From: Streptomyces sp. NBRC 110028 | GTDB lineage: Bacteria > Actinomycetota > Actinomycetes > Streptomycetales > Streptomycetaceae | Assembly: GCF_001417735.1 (NCBI RefSeq) | Contig: NZ_BBUZ01000022.1 | Span: forward strand, 1,047,931-1,111,930 | Length of the DNA stretch: 64,000 nt | Direction: 5' to 3' | Part shown: piece by piece, positions 7,791 through 16,227 of the stretch | How positions within the stretch are numbered: the first letter of the stretch is position 1 | Layout: each line of letters begins with the position of its first letter | Notes under the pieces: model-generated | The model's input: the letters and a program-made list of their open reading frames with translations, nothing else | Databases searched by the model: none | Told to the model about the DNA's origin: nothing | Position numbers and translations under genes: made by a program

Positions 7791-9076
7791 GGGCGGCGCC
7801 CGGGAGCGGCGCCAAGACCGCCGCCACCCTCGCCTTCGTCGAAAGCCCGGTCCAGCTCCTCAACGTGCTGGAGTGGGCGTACGCGGACGCGCTGCGCGCC
7901 CCGGGACCGGACCCGGCCGCGCCCCCGGGGCCGCCGGGTCGCGGGGACGAGCCGTCCCCGCTGCCGTCGCTGGGCCGGGCCGCCGACCTCACCGTCGTGG
8001 TGCTCTCCCCGCACGATCCGATGACCCGCGGCCAGCTGCGCCGGATGGCCGAGCTGGCGCGCGACGAGGGCATCACGGTGCGCTGGGAGGACGCGCGGGG
8101 CGGGGCCGGCGCCCCGCTGAAGACCATCGGCGGGCTGCGCGGACCGCTGCGCCGGGCCGCCCGGATCGTGATCGGGGATCCGTTCTCCCGCTACGTCCAG
8201 CTGCTGCTGACCCTCACCCGGGCCAAGGACCTGGTCGTGGTGGACGACGGCACGGCCACCATGGAGTTCGTCTCGCAGCTGGCCAACGGGGAGCGTCTGG
8301 TGCGCTGGCACCGGCGCGGCAGCAGCCGCGGAGCGCGCGACATGGTGTTCGCGCCGTTCTCCGCCACCGCGCGCCGCAAGCTCACCCCGGGCCGGAAGCG
8401 CCGGGTCGAGGTCTTCAGCTCGATGCCGGTCGAACCGCCCCCCGGGGTCACCATCACCGCCAACGACTTCGCGTGGACCCGGGCCCGCTTCGGCCCGCCC
8501 CGGATCACCCGCGGCACCGACCTGGTCGGCACCTCCCTGGTCGAGACCGGCGTGGTCGACCTGGAGCGCTATCTGGAGGCGGTCGGCTCGCTGGCCGGGG
8601 CCCACGGCGCGACCCGCTACTTCGCCCACCGCCGGGAGAGCGCCGAGAAGCTCAGCCGGGTCTCGCACGAGGTGGGGCTGGAGATCGTACGGCCGGATCT
8701 GCCGCTGGAGCTGATAGCGCGGCGCGGCCCCATCGGGCACACCATCGTGAGCTTCCCGTCCACCGTGGTGCACACCCTGCCGCTGGCGCTCGCGGGCACC
8801 GAGGTGAAGGTCGCCGTGTACGACGTCGACCCGGCCTGGCTGACCAGCGACGCGTCCCCGCGCGCCCAGGGGTTCCTGTCGGGCGTCACCGGCACCGCGC
8901 GGGACGTCCACCGGCTCAGCTCGGTGCCGTCGCCCGCCGACCCCCCGGAGCCGTCGCCCGCCGACCGCCGGGAGCCGTCGCCCGCCGACCGCCCGGAGAC
9001 GTCGGCCATGTCGGCCAGGGTCCCGCCGGCCGCCGTGCCCCCGGCCGCGCCCGGCGCCCCGGTGACCGCGTCGTGA
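7727..9076 (+). CDS. GT52-like sialyltransferase family protein
   Basis: Up to 449 residues. After the repetitive leader comes TLAFVESPVQLLNVLEW (about 34-50), the opening strand typical of GT52 (Lst-like) sialyltransferases. VVDDGTATME (about 170-179) fits their acidic-glycine motif, FAHRRES (about 299) stands where the HP motif is expected, with Arg replacing Pro, and SFPSTVVHT (about 343) supplies the Ser/Thr motif. It probably transfers a CMP-nonulosonate to a glycan acceptor. The C terminus is a low-complexity tail of PSPADRPE-like repeats. Three in-frame ATGs are possible and the third (7778) would be the shortest; none has a clear ribosome binding site. Confidence 0.7.
   Translation: MSSDGVMSVDGATVDGAMSVDGAAPGSGAKTAATLAFVESPVQLLNVLEWAYADALRAPGPDPAAPPGPPGRGDEPSPLPSLGRAADLTVVVLSPHDPMTRGQLRRMAELARDEGITVRWEDARGGAGAPLKTIGGLRGPLRRAARIVIGDPFSRYVQLLLTLTRAKDLVVVDDGTATMEFVSQLANGERLVRWHRRGSSRGARDMVFAPFSATARRKLTPGRKRRVEVFSSMPVEPPPGVTITANDFAWTRARFGPPRITRGTDLVGTSLVETGVVDLERYLEAVGSLAGAHGATRYFAHRRESAEKLSRVSHEVGLEIVRPDLPLELIARRGPIGHTIVSFPSTVVHTLPLALAGTEVKVAVYDVDPAWLTSDASPRAQGFLSGVTGTARDVHRLSSVPSPADPPEPSPADRREPSPADRPETSAMSARVPPAAVPPAAPGAPVTAS
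8926..8997 (+). repeat. 24-bp tandem repeat, three copies
   Basis: Copies start at 8926, 8950 and 8974 with the shared core GCCGTCGCCCGCCGAC. They encode PSPADPPE/PSPADRRE/PSPADRPE in the C-terminal tail of the GT52-like protein. Copy number is likely to vary between strains. Confidence 0.8.
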
Positions 9077-9094
9077 GACGGGTCCCCCATGTGG

Positions 9095-9132
9095 CGCTTC
9101 TCACGAAAGGATCACACGCTCACCGAGAAGCG
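9095..9132. terminator. Possible terminator after the GT52-like gene
   Basis: CGCTTCTC (9095-9102) pairs with GAGAAGCG (9125-9132) across a 22-nt loop. It lies directly after the stop codon at 9076. There is no T-run, so this is a moderate call. Confidence 0.4.
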
Positions 9133-9241
9133 GACTGTTATACCCCCTGACTAGGGAGATCATGCACCGGCCGGGGTAGTTTCCCGCCTCGAACGGGTTG
9201 AAGTTTTGTTGATCGACATTCGCGGCACCCCAAGGTCGTTC

Positions 9242-9247
9242 TACGCT
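9242..9247 (+). promoter_or_regulatory. -10 element of a leaderless promoter for the M20 gene
   Basis: TACGCT is followed by exactly 7 nt and the GTG at 9255. No ribosome binding site precedes the GTG. TTCGCG at 9219-9224 has 17-nt spacing but is a poor -35. Confidence 0.5.
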
Positions 9248-9254
9248 TCCTTGG

Positions 9255-10490
9255 GTGAAGCAATTGATGTCCCTCGATGAGACCGATGCCACACCTTCTG
9301 CCGACGCGGCCCTGCCCGGCGCGCTCCCCGATGAGCTGCGCGCCGAACTGATCGCCTTCCGGCGGGACTTGCACATGCACCCCGAGCTGGGAAACTGCGA
9401 GTTCCGCACCACCGCCGCCCTCAAGGCGCGGCTGGAGAAGGCGGGCCTCACGCCCCGCGTCCTGCCCAGCGGCACCGGCCTCATCTGTGACATCGGCCCC
9501 TGGGACGGGGTGACCCCGGCGCTCGCGCTGCGCGGTGACATCGACGCCCTGCCCATCCCGGACACCAAGACCGTCCCGTACCGCTCGACCGTCGCCGACC
9601 GCGCGCACGCCTGCGGCCACGACGTCCACACCACCGTGGTCCTGGGCGCCGGTCTGGTCCTCGCCGAGCTGGCCCGCGAGGGACGGCTGCGGCGCCCGGT
9701 GCGGCTGCTGTTCCAGCCCGCCGAGGAGGTCCTGCCGGGCGGCGCGGCCGACGCGATCGAGGGCGGCGCCCTGGACGGCGTCGGCCGGATCCTCGCCCTG
9801 CACTGCGACCCCAAGGTCGAGGTCGGCCGGATCGGGCTGCGCACCGGCCCCATCACCTCGGCCTGCGACCGGCTGGAGATCTCCCTCGACGGGCCCGGCG
9901 GCCACACCGCCCGCCCCCACCTCACCACCGACCTGGTCACCGCGACCGCCAAGGTGATCACCGAGGTGCCCGCGCTGCTGGCCCGCCGGGTCGACGCCCG
10001 CTCCGGGCTCGCCGTCACCTGGGGCCGGGTCGAGTCCGGCCACGCGTGCAACGTCATCCCGCAGCACGCCGAGCTGTCCGCCACCGTCCGCTGCCTGGAC
10101 CTGCCCGCCTGGCGCGCCGCCCCGGACCTGGTGCACGCCGCGATCGACGAGGTCGCGACCCTCCACCGCGCCAAGTCGGAGATCAACTACATCCGCGGGG
10201 TCCCGCCGGTGGTCAACGAGGCGACCTCCACCGAGCTGCTGCGCGACGCGATGGTGGCCCGCCGCGGCTCGATCGCGGTCGAGGACACCGAACAGAGCCT
10301 CGGCGGCGAGGACTTCTCCTGGTACCTGGAGAAGGTGCCCGGCGCGATGGCCCGGCTCGGCGTGCGCAGGGTCGGCGACACCACCCGGCGCGACCTCCAC
10401 GCGGGCGATTTCGACGTGGACGAGGGCGCCATCGAGGTGGGTGTCGAGCTGTTCACCGCAGCGGCTTTGCTCGAACGAAACGTTCTGTAG
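9255..10490 (+). CDS. M20 family metallo-amidohydrolase
   Basis: A 411-residue M20D-type peptidase/amidohydrolase (hippurate hydrolase, N-acyl-amino-acid deacylase class). Seen: DLHMHPELG (38-46), the metal-binding ACGHDVHTT (about 118-126), the catalytic FQPAEEVLPGG (about 153), and GGEDFSWYLEKVPG near 350. It should hydrolyse an N-acyl bond in the cytoplasm using one or two metal ions; the substrate is not evident. The GTG start is set by the 7-nt spacing from TACGCT; an ATG four codons later (9267) is the alternative. It stands alone between the glycan locus and the nucleoside importer, transcribed in the same direction as both. Confidence 0.88.
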   Translation: MKQLMSLDETDATPSADAALPGALPDELRAELIAFRRDLHMHPELGNCEFRTTAALKARLEKAGLTPRVLPSGTGLICDIGPWDGVTPALALRGDIDALPIPDTKTVPYRSTVADRAHACGHDVHTTVVLGAGLVLAELAREGRLRRPVRLLFQPAEEVLPGGAADAIEGGALDGVGRILALHCDPKVEVGRIGLRTGPITSACDRLEISLDGPGGHTARPHLTTDLVTATAKVITEVPALLARRVDARSGLAVTWGRVESGHACNVIPQHAELSATVRCLDLPAWRAAPDLVHAAIDEVATLHRAKSEINYIRGVPPVVNEATSTELLRDAMVARRGSIAVEDTEQSLGGEDFSWYLEKVPGAMARLGVRRVGDTTRRDLHAGDFDVDEGAIEVGVELFTAAALLERNVL

Positions 10491-10556
10491 AGCCGGCCGT
10501 CACGAGGGGTTCGCGACGATCCGATAACGGCTTCGGAGCGGGCCTTTATCTGGGAT

Positions 10557-10572
10557 CTACGCGCGTTACGAT
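10557..10572 (+). promoter_or_regulatory. Near copy of the nucleoside operator overlapping the importer -10
   Basis: CTACGCGCGTTA (10557-10568) matches CTACGCGCGTAG at 10 of 12 positions and overlaps a TACGAT -10 candidate (10567-10572). A protein bound here would block the promoter of the importer operon. Perfect copies lie at add, deoC and pnp. Confidence 0.6.
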
Positions 10573-10625
10573 GCGGCGGAGCCAGCGCCGCAGAGAGGCG
10601 CTTCGAGATTTCAGAGGGGACCCTC

Positions 10626-11657
10626 GTGCGCCGGGTATCCACGATAGCTGTCGCGGGCATTGCCACCGCGGCTCTCGCATTCTCCGTCACCGCCTGCGGC
10701 AGCAGCTCCGAAGAGGCAACCAAGAACGCCGGCGTCGGCCTCGCCTATGACGTCGGCGGCCGCGGCGACCACTCGTTCAACGACTCCGCGGCCAAGGGCT
10801 ACGACCGCGCCCTGAAGGACTTCAAGGTCAAGGGCAAGGAGCTGACCGCGAAGGACGGCGACACCGACGCCGACCGCTACGACAAGCTGGCCAGCCTCGC
10901 CGAGGCGGGCTACGACCCGGTCGTCGGCGTCGGCTACGCGTGGACCCCCTCGCTGACCAAGGCCGCCAAGAAGTACCCCGACACCGACTTCGGCATCGTC
11001 GACTCCGTCGTCGACTCCAAGAACGTCGCCAGCCTGGTCTCCGCCGAGCACGAGGGCTCGTACCTCGCCGGGGTCGCCGCCGGGCTCAAGACCAAGTCCG
11101 ACAAGGTCGGCTTCATCGGCGGCACCGACAGCGCGCTGATCAAGAAGTTCGCGGGCGGCTTCCAGCAGGGCCTGAAGGACACCAACCCCAAGGCCTCCCT
11201 CGACGTCCAGTGGGTCCAGGTCGGTTCGCCCAAGGGCTTCGGCATGCCGGACCGCGGCAAGGACATCGCCGAGGGCATGCTCTCCAACAAGGTCGACGTG
11301 ATCTTCTCCGCTGCCGGTGGCTCCGGCGCGGGCGCCATCGAGGCGACCGGCAAGAAGAAGGGCACCTGGTCGATCGGCGTGGACGGCGACCAGTACTACG
11401 ACAAGGGCCTGGCCCCGTACAAGAACGCGATCCTGACCTCCATGGTCAAGAACGTCGACGGTTCGGTCTACGACTTCATCAAGAGCGTCGTCAAGACCAA
11501 GAAGCCCGAGCACGGCGTGCAGTCCTACGACCTCAAGCGCGGCGGCGTCGGCCTCTCGTACTCCGGCGGCTTCATCGACGACATCAAGCCGAAGATCGAG
11601 ACGGCCAAGAAGAAGATCATCGACGGCAAGATCAAGGTCGCGGACACTTACAAGTAG
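10626..11657 (+). CDS. BMP family nucleoside-binding lipoprotein of an ABC importer
   Basis: A 343-residue extracytoplasmic binding protein. A signal peptide with lipobox FSVTAC puts the lipidated cysteine at residue 24. The mature part matches the BmpA/PnrA family (GLAYDVGGRGDHSFND, VGFIGGTDSALIKKF, FSAAGGSGAGAIEA, IGVDGDQYYDKG), which binds purine or pyrimidine nucleosides. GTG follows GAGGGGA at 10615-10621. Downstream come the ATPase, two permeases, cytidine deaminase and thymidine phosphorylase, so it feeds a nucleoside importer. The roughly 100-nt gap to the ATPase contains a G/C-rich imperfect hairpin that could lower downstream expression, as often seen after binding-protein genes. 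An operator-like palindrome overlaps its promoter. Confidence 0.9.
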   Translation: MRRVSTIAVAGIATAALAFSVTACGSSSEEATKNAGVGLAYDVGGRGDHSFNDSAAKGYDRALKDFKVKGKELTAKDGDTDADRYDKLASLAEAGYDPVVGVGYAWTPSLTKAAKKYPDTDFGIVDSVVDSKNVASLVSAEHEGSYLAGVAAGLKTKSDKVGFIGGTDSALIKKFAGGFQQGLKDTNPKASLDVQWVQVGSPKGFGMPDRGKDIAEGMLSNKVDVIFSAAGGSGAGAIEATGKKKGTWSIGVDGDQYYDKGLAPYKNAILTSMVKNVDGSVYDFIKSVVKTKKPEHGVQSYDLKRGGVGLSYSGGFIDDIKPKIETAKKKIIDGKIKVADTYK

Positions 11658-11756
11658 CCGGTCCCCGTCGCCGAGGACCTGTCGCCGACGGACCCTGGGG
11701 GGCGTGCCTGACGGGCGCGCCCCCTGCCTCTACCTCCCGCCCCTCAGGAGTGCGCC

Positions 11757-13358
11757 ATCAAAGCCGCCAGCCCACCCAAGGGCGTCCCCGCCGGTGACGT
11801 CGCGGACGCCGCCGTCCAACTCCGCGGAATCACCAAGCGGTTCCCCGGAGTCGTCGCCAACCACGACATCGACATCACCGTGCGACGCGGTACCGTGCAC
11901 GCCCTCGTGGGCGAGAACGGCGCGGGCAAGTCCACCCTGATGAAGATCCTCTACGGGATGCAGCGCCCCGACGAGGGCACCATCGCCATCGATGGCGCAC
12001 CCGTGGCACTGCACTCCCCGGCGGACGCCATATCCCGCGGCGTGGGCATGGTGCACCAGCACTTCATGCTCGCCGACAACTTCACCGTGCTGGAGAACGT
12101 CGTCCTCGGCGCGGAGAAGCTGCACGGCATCGGCGGCAAGGCGCGCGCCCGGATCAAGGAGATCTCCGACGCCTACGGCCTCGGCGTCCGCCCCGATGTC
12201 ATGGTCGAGGACCTGGGCGTGGCGGACCGCCAGCGCGTGGAGATCCTGAAGGTCCTCTACCGGGGTGCCCGCACCCTCATCCTCGACGAGCCCACCGCGG
12301 TCCTCGTCCCGCAGGAGGTCGACGCGCTCTTCGCCAACCTCCGCGACCTCAAGGCCGAGGGCCTGACCGTCCTGTTCATCTCGCACAAGCTGGGCGAAGT
12401 CCTCTCCGTGGCCGACGACATCACCGTCATCCGGCGCGGTACGACGGTGGCCTCCGTCGTCCCCTCCGAGACCGACCCGCGGCGGCTCGCGGAGCTGATG
12501 GTCGGCAGCGAACTGCCCTCGCCGGAGACCCGCGAATCCACCGTCACCGACACCGAGATGCTGCGGCTGGACGGGGTGCGGCTCACCGCCACCGACGTCG
12601 ACGGCGTCGAGCGGGCCGTCCTGGACGACATCGCCTTGCGCATCCGCAAGGGCGAAGTCCTCGGCATCGCCGGGGTCGAGGGCAACGGGCAGGCCGAACT
12701 GGTCGAGGCCATCATGGGCATGCGGGACCCCGACGCGGGCACCATCACCCTCGACGGCACCGACATCTCCCACGCGCCCACCCGCAAGCGGCGTGAGGAC
12801 GGCATCGGTTACATCCCCGAGGACCGCCACCGGCACGGCCTGCTGCTGGAGGCCCCGCTGTGGGAGAACCGCGTCCTCGGCCATGTCACCGAGGCGCCCA
12901 ACAGCAAGGGCGGCCTGCTCAACCCGGCCGCCGCCCGCCGTGACACCCAGCGCATCGTGGCCGCGTACGACGTCCGTACCCCCGGCATCGAGGTCACCGC
13001 GGCCTCGCTGTCCGGCGGCAACCAGCAGAAGCTGATCGTCGGCCGCGAGATGAGCCACCACCCCAAACTGCTCATCGCCGCGCATCCGACGCGCGGCGTG
13101 GACGTCGGCGCGCAGGCGCAGATCTGGGACCAGATCCGCACCGCGCGCCGTGAGGGCCTGGCCGTGCTGCTGATCTCCGCCGACCTGGACGAGCTGATCG
13201 GCCTGTCCGACACCCTGCGGGTGATGTACCGGGGCCGGCTGGTCGCCGACGCCGATCCCGCCACGATCACTCCGGAGGAGCTGGGCTCGGCCATGACCGG
13301 CGCGGCGTCCGGCCACCTGGAAAGCCCCGCGGTGGAGACGGCCGGGGGAGAGGACTGA
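11757..13358 (+). CDS. Nucleoside ABC importer ATPase, apparent AUC start
   Basis: A 533-residue duplicated ABC ATPase of the RbsA/NupO type. The first domain has Walker A GENGAGKST (about 52-60), a degenerate signature VADRQRVEI and Walker B LILDEPTAVL; the second has SGGNQQK (about 420) and LIAAHPTRGVD. The conserved fold begins at VQLRGITKRFPGV, but no ATG, GTG, TTG or CTG exists in frame between 11727 and GTG 11880, which would delete 41 residues including that strand. CAGGAG at 11745-11750 lies 6 nt before ATC at 11757, so AUC is the best start. The only other candidate, CTG 11724, has no ribosome binding site; an in-frame TGA is at 11709. The gene overlaps the first permease (TGATG). 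Confidence 0.85.
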   Translation: MKAASPPKGVPAGDVADAAVQLRGITKRFPGVVANHDIDITVRRGTVHALVGENGAGKSTLMKILYGMQRPDEGTIAIDGAPVALHSPADAISRGVGMVHQHFMLADNFTVLENVVLGAEKLHGIGGKARARIKEISDAYGLGVRPDVMVEDLGVADRQRVEILKVLYRGARTLILDEPTAVLVPQEVDALFANLRDLKAEGLTVLFISHKLGEVLSVADDITVIRRGTTVASVVPSETDPRRLAELMVGSELPSPETRESTVTDTEMLRLDGVRLTATDVDGVERAVLDDIALRIRKGEVLGIAGVEGNGQAELVEAIMGMRDPDAGTITLDGTDISHAPTRKRREDGIGYIPEDRHRHGLLLEAPLWENRVLGHVTEAPNSKGGLLNPAAARRDTQRIVAAYDVRTPGIEVTAASLSGGNQQKLIVGREMSHHPKLLIAAHPTRGVDVGAQAQIWDQIRTARREGLAVLLISADLDELIGLSDTLRVMYRGRLVADADPATITPEELGSAMTGAASGHLESPAVETAGGED

Positions 13359-14479
13359 TGAAGAAGTTCGACAAGGAGCGGGTGCTCCTCGCGGTCGCGG
13401 CCCCGCTGCTCGCGCTCGTCGCCGCGTTCCTCCTGACCGCCCTGGTGCTGGCCGCCACCGGCAAGGCACCGTTCGACGCCTTCGGCATCATGTTCGACTA
13501 CGGCGTCAAGGCGGACAGCCAGGTCTACATCCTCAACAAGGCGACCACGTACTACCTGGCGGGTCTGGCGGTGGCCATCGGCTTCCGGATGAACCTGTTC
13601 AACATCGGTGTCGACGGCCAGTACCGGCTCGCCGCGTTCTTCGCCGCCGTCGTCGGCGGGGCGCTGGGGCTGCCGGGCCTGGTGCAGATCCCGCTGATCA
13701 TCCTCGTCGCCATGCTGGTCGGCGCGATGTGGGCGTCCATCGCCGGACTGCTCAAGGTCTACCGAGGGGTCAGCGAGGTGATCAGCACGATCATGCTGAA
13801 CTCCCTCTCGTCCATCCTCATCAGCTATCTGCTGGTCGACGGGCGGCTGGCCGATCTCGACAAGCAGACCAACATCGTGGCCACCGACCCGCTGCCGTCC
13901 TCCAGCCACTTCTTCACCATCCCGGCGGGCGGCGACCTCGACCCCATCTGGGGCTTCATCGTCGTCGCCGCGCTCGCCGGGGTCGGGTTCTGGTTCCTCC
14001 TCGGCCGCACCCGCTTCGGCTTCGACCTGCGCGCGGTGGGCCGCTCCGAGTCCGCCGCCCAGGCCAGCGGCGTCGACGTCAGGCGCATGGTGCTCACCAG
14101 CATGCTGCTCTCCGGCGCGATGGCCGGGCTCATCGGCATGCCGATGCTGCTCAACGACACCCACCAGTTCACCTCCGACTTCCCGGCCGGGATCGGCTTC
14201 ACCGGCATCGCCATCGCCCTCCTCGGCCGCAACAACCCGGTCGGCATCGCGCTGGCCGCGGTGCTGTGGGGCTTCCTGGAGCGCGGCGCCAACCGGCTGG
14301 AATTCGAGGGCTACGACAAGGAGATCGTCGGCGTCATGCAGGGCGTGATCGTCCTGTGCGTCGTCATCGCGTACGAACTGGTGCGCCGCTACGGGCTGAA
14401 GCGCCAGCAGCAGCGGGTCGGCGCGGAACTCGCCGCGCAGGCGCGTACTTCGGACTCCAAGAAGGAGGTGGCGGTATGA
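13358..14479 (+). CDS. Nucleoside ABC importer permease 1
   Basis: A 373-residue permease of the BPD_transp_2 group used by BMP-type nucleoside importers, with eight to ten hydrophobic segments. IGFRMNLFNIGVDGQY (about 75-90) and STIMLNSLSSILISYLL are conserved cytoplasmic-loop and helix features; the C terminus is charged. Start ATG overlaps the ATPase stop by one base and the 3' end overlaps the second permease by four bases, so the importer subunits are made in step. Confidence 0.9.
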   Translation: MKKFDKERVLLAVAAPLLALVAAFLLTALVLAATGKAPFDAFGIMFDYGVKADSQVYILNKATTYYLAGLAVAIGFRMNLFNIGVDGQYRLAAFFAAVVGGALGLPGLVQIPLIILVAMLVGAMWASIAGLLKVYRGVSEVISTIMLNSLSSILISYLLVDGRLADLDKQTNIVATDPLPSSSHFFTIPAGGDLDPIWGFIVVAALAGVGFWFLLGRTRFGFDLRAVGRSESAAQASGVDVRRMVLTSMLLSGAMAGLIGMPMLLNDTHQFTSDFPAGIGFTGIAIALLGRNNPVGIALAAVLWGFLERGANRLEFEGYDKEIVGVMQGVIVLCVVIAYELVRRYGLKRQQQRVGAELAAQARTSDSKKEVAV

Positions 14480-15768
14480 GCGCCACGGCTACCGCCACCA
14501 AGGACACCCCCACGGCACCCGGGAAGAAGCCCGGCTCCCGGATGTCCGTCGCCACGGTGCTGCTGATCGTCGCCGGGGCGCTGGTCGCGCTGTCGGTGCT
14601 GCGAGCCCTGGCCGGGGCCACGCAGGCGTCCGCGTTCGAGAACATCACCTCCTCCGGCCAGATCGGCGCCGCCCTCTCCATGGCCGTGCCCATCGGGCTG
14701 GCGGGCCTCGGCGGGCTGTGGGCCGAGCGGGCGGGCGTCGTCAACATCGGCCTCGAAGGCATGATGATCCTCGGCACCTTCTTCGGCGCCTGGGCGGGCT
14801 ACCAGTCCAACCCCTGGGTGGGCGTCCTCGCCGGAGTCCTCGGCGGCGCGGTCGGCGGGCTGGTGCACGCGGTCGCCACCGTCACCTTCGGCGTGGACCA
14901 CATCATCTCCGGTGTCGCGATCAACATCCTCGCGCTCGGCGCCACCGCCTACCTCGCCAAGCGCTGGTTCGAACCGCTCTCCGACATCGGCGGCAGCCCC
15001 AAGCAGTCCCCGCAGGTCGACGACATCGCGTCGTTCACCGTGCCGGGCCTGTCCGATGGGCTGGCCACCGTCGAGAACCACCACTGGTTCCTGGTCTCCG
15101 ACCTCGCGGGCCTGCTCGGCGGCCTGGTCACCGACATCTCCGCGCTGACCATCGTCTCGATCCTGCTCTTCGCGGGCACCTTCTTCGTGCTGTGGAAGAC
15201 CTCGTTCGGGCTGCGGCTGCGGTCCTGCGGCGAGAACCCCACCGCCGCCGAATCCCTCGGCGTCAACGTCTACCTGTACAAGTACGCGGCCGTCGTCGTC
15301 TCCGGCGGTCTCGCCGGACTCGGCGGCGTCTTCCTCGCGCTGGTGCGCTCCCACATCTACAACGAGGGCCAGACCGGCGGCCGCGGCTACATCGGCCTCG
15401 CCGCCATGCTCTTCGGCAACTGGCGGCCCGGCGGCCTCGCCATGGGCGCGGGCCTCTTCGGCTACTCCGACGCCCTCCAGCTGCGCAACGGCGGCGCCAC
15501 CGTCCACGCCCTGCTGCTCCTGGTGGCCTTCGGGCTCGCCCTCCTGGCGGGCCGGCGGCTCTACCGTAAGAGGTACGTCGCGGGCGCGGTGTCCGGCGGC
15601 GCCGCGATCCTGCTGGTGCTCTGGTACGCGCTGACCGACACCGTGGCCAACGACCTGGTCCCGGCGACCCCGTACATCGTCACCCTGCTGGTCATGGGCC
15701 TCGCCGCACAGCGGCTGCGGATGCCCAAGGCCAACAACAAGCCCTACCGGAAAGGACAGGGCACATGA
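14476..15768 (+). CDS. Nucleoside ABC importer permease 2
   Basis: A 430-residue BPD_transp_2 permease, partner of the preceding gene. A polar N terminus (about 1-25) leads into about ten hydrophobic segments; LGGLWAERAGVVNIGLEGMM (about 77-96) is the diagnostic loop of this family. ATG follows GAAGGAGG at 14461-14468 and overlaps the previous stop (ATGA). The end overlaps the cytidine deaminase start by four bases, coupling uptake with deamination. Confidence 0.9.
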   Translation: MSATATATKDTPTAPGKKPGSRMSVATVLLIVAGALVALSVLRALAGATQASAFENITSSGQIGAALSMAVPIGLAGLGGLWAERAGVVNIGLEGMMILGTFFGAWAGYQSNPWVGVLAGVLGGAVGGLVHAVATVTFGVDHIISGVAINILALGATAYLAKRWFEPLSDIGGSPKQSPQVDDIASFTVPGLSDGLATVENHHWFLVSDLAGLLGGLVTDISALTIVSILLFAGTFFVLWKTSFGLRLRSCGENPTAAESLGVNVYLYKYAAVVVSGGLAGLGGVFLALVRSHIYNEGQTGGRGYIGLAAMLFGNWRPGGLAMGAGLFGYSDALQLRNGGATVHALLLLVAFGLALLAGRRLYRKRYVAGAVSGGAAILLVLWYALTDTVANDLVPATPYIVTLLVMGLAAQRLRMPKANNKPYRKGQGT

Positions 15769-16196
15769 CCACACCCGCCGCGGCCCCCGATCGGAGCCCC
15801 GACTGGGAGTCGCTGCGCAGCGCGGCCCGGGACGCCATGTCCCGGGCCTACGCCCCCTACTCCCGCTTCCCCGTGGGCGCCGCCGCCCTCGTCGACGACG
15901 GCCGCACGGTCAGCGGCTGCAACGTGGAGAACGCCGCGTACGGCGTCGCGCTGTGCGCCGAGTGCGGCCTGATCTCCGCCCTCTTCGCCACCGGCGGAGG
16001 CCGCCTCACCGCCTTCACCTGCTGCGACCGCGACGGGGCCGTGCTGATGCCGTGCGGCCGCTGCCGCCAGCTGCTGTGGGAGCACGGCGGCCCCGAGCTG
16101 AGGGTGGACACGGCGTCCGGCATCCGCCCGCTCGCCGAACTCCTCCCGGACGCGTTCGGCCCGGCCGACCTGGCCCGCATCAGTGCCCACGGCTGA
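15765..16196 (+). CDS. cdd: Cytidine deaminase
   Basis: A 143-residue tetrameric-type zinc cytidine deaminase, converting cytidine and deoxycytidine to (deoxy)uridine. Substrate residues NVENA (53-57), zinc ligand and proton shuttle CAE (64-66), and zinc ligands PCGRC (96-100) are all intact. AYAPYSRFPVGAA at 29-41 is the standard N-terminal motif. ATGA overlap with the second permease places it in the importer operon; the product is passed to thymidine phosphorylase encoded next. Confidence 0.95.
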   Translation: MTTPAAAPDRSPDWESLRSAARDAMSRAYAPYSRFPVGAAALVDDGRTVSGCNVENAAYGVALCAECGLISALFATGGGRLTAFTCCDRDGAVLMPCGRCRQLLWEHGGPELRVDTASGIRPLAELLPDAFGPADLARISAHG

Positions 16197-16227
16197 CCGC
16201 ACCTCGTACGAAAGGCCCTTCCCGCAC

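Noticed and set aside
5260..8127. A 955-codon minus-strand open frame opposite neuA, neuB and the GT52-like gene
   Set aside because: Its sequence has no recognisable motif and mirrors the codons of the opposite strand; the plus-strand genes carry complete catalytic motifs.
11880..13358. GTG 11880 as start of the importer ATPase
   Set aside because: It would remove the first strand of the ATPase fold (VQLRGITKRF) and has no ribosome binding site; the CAGGAG/ATC arrangement upstream fits better.
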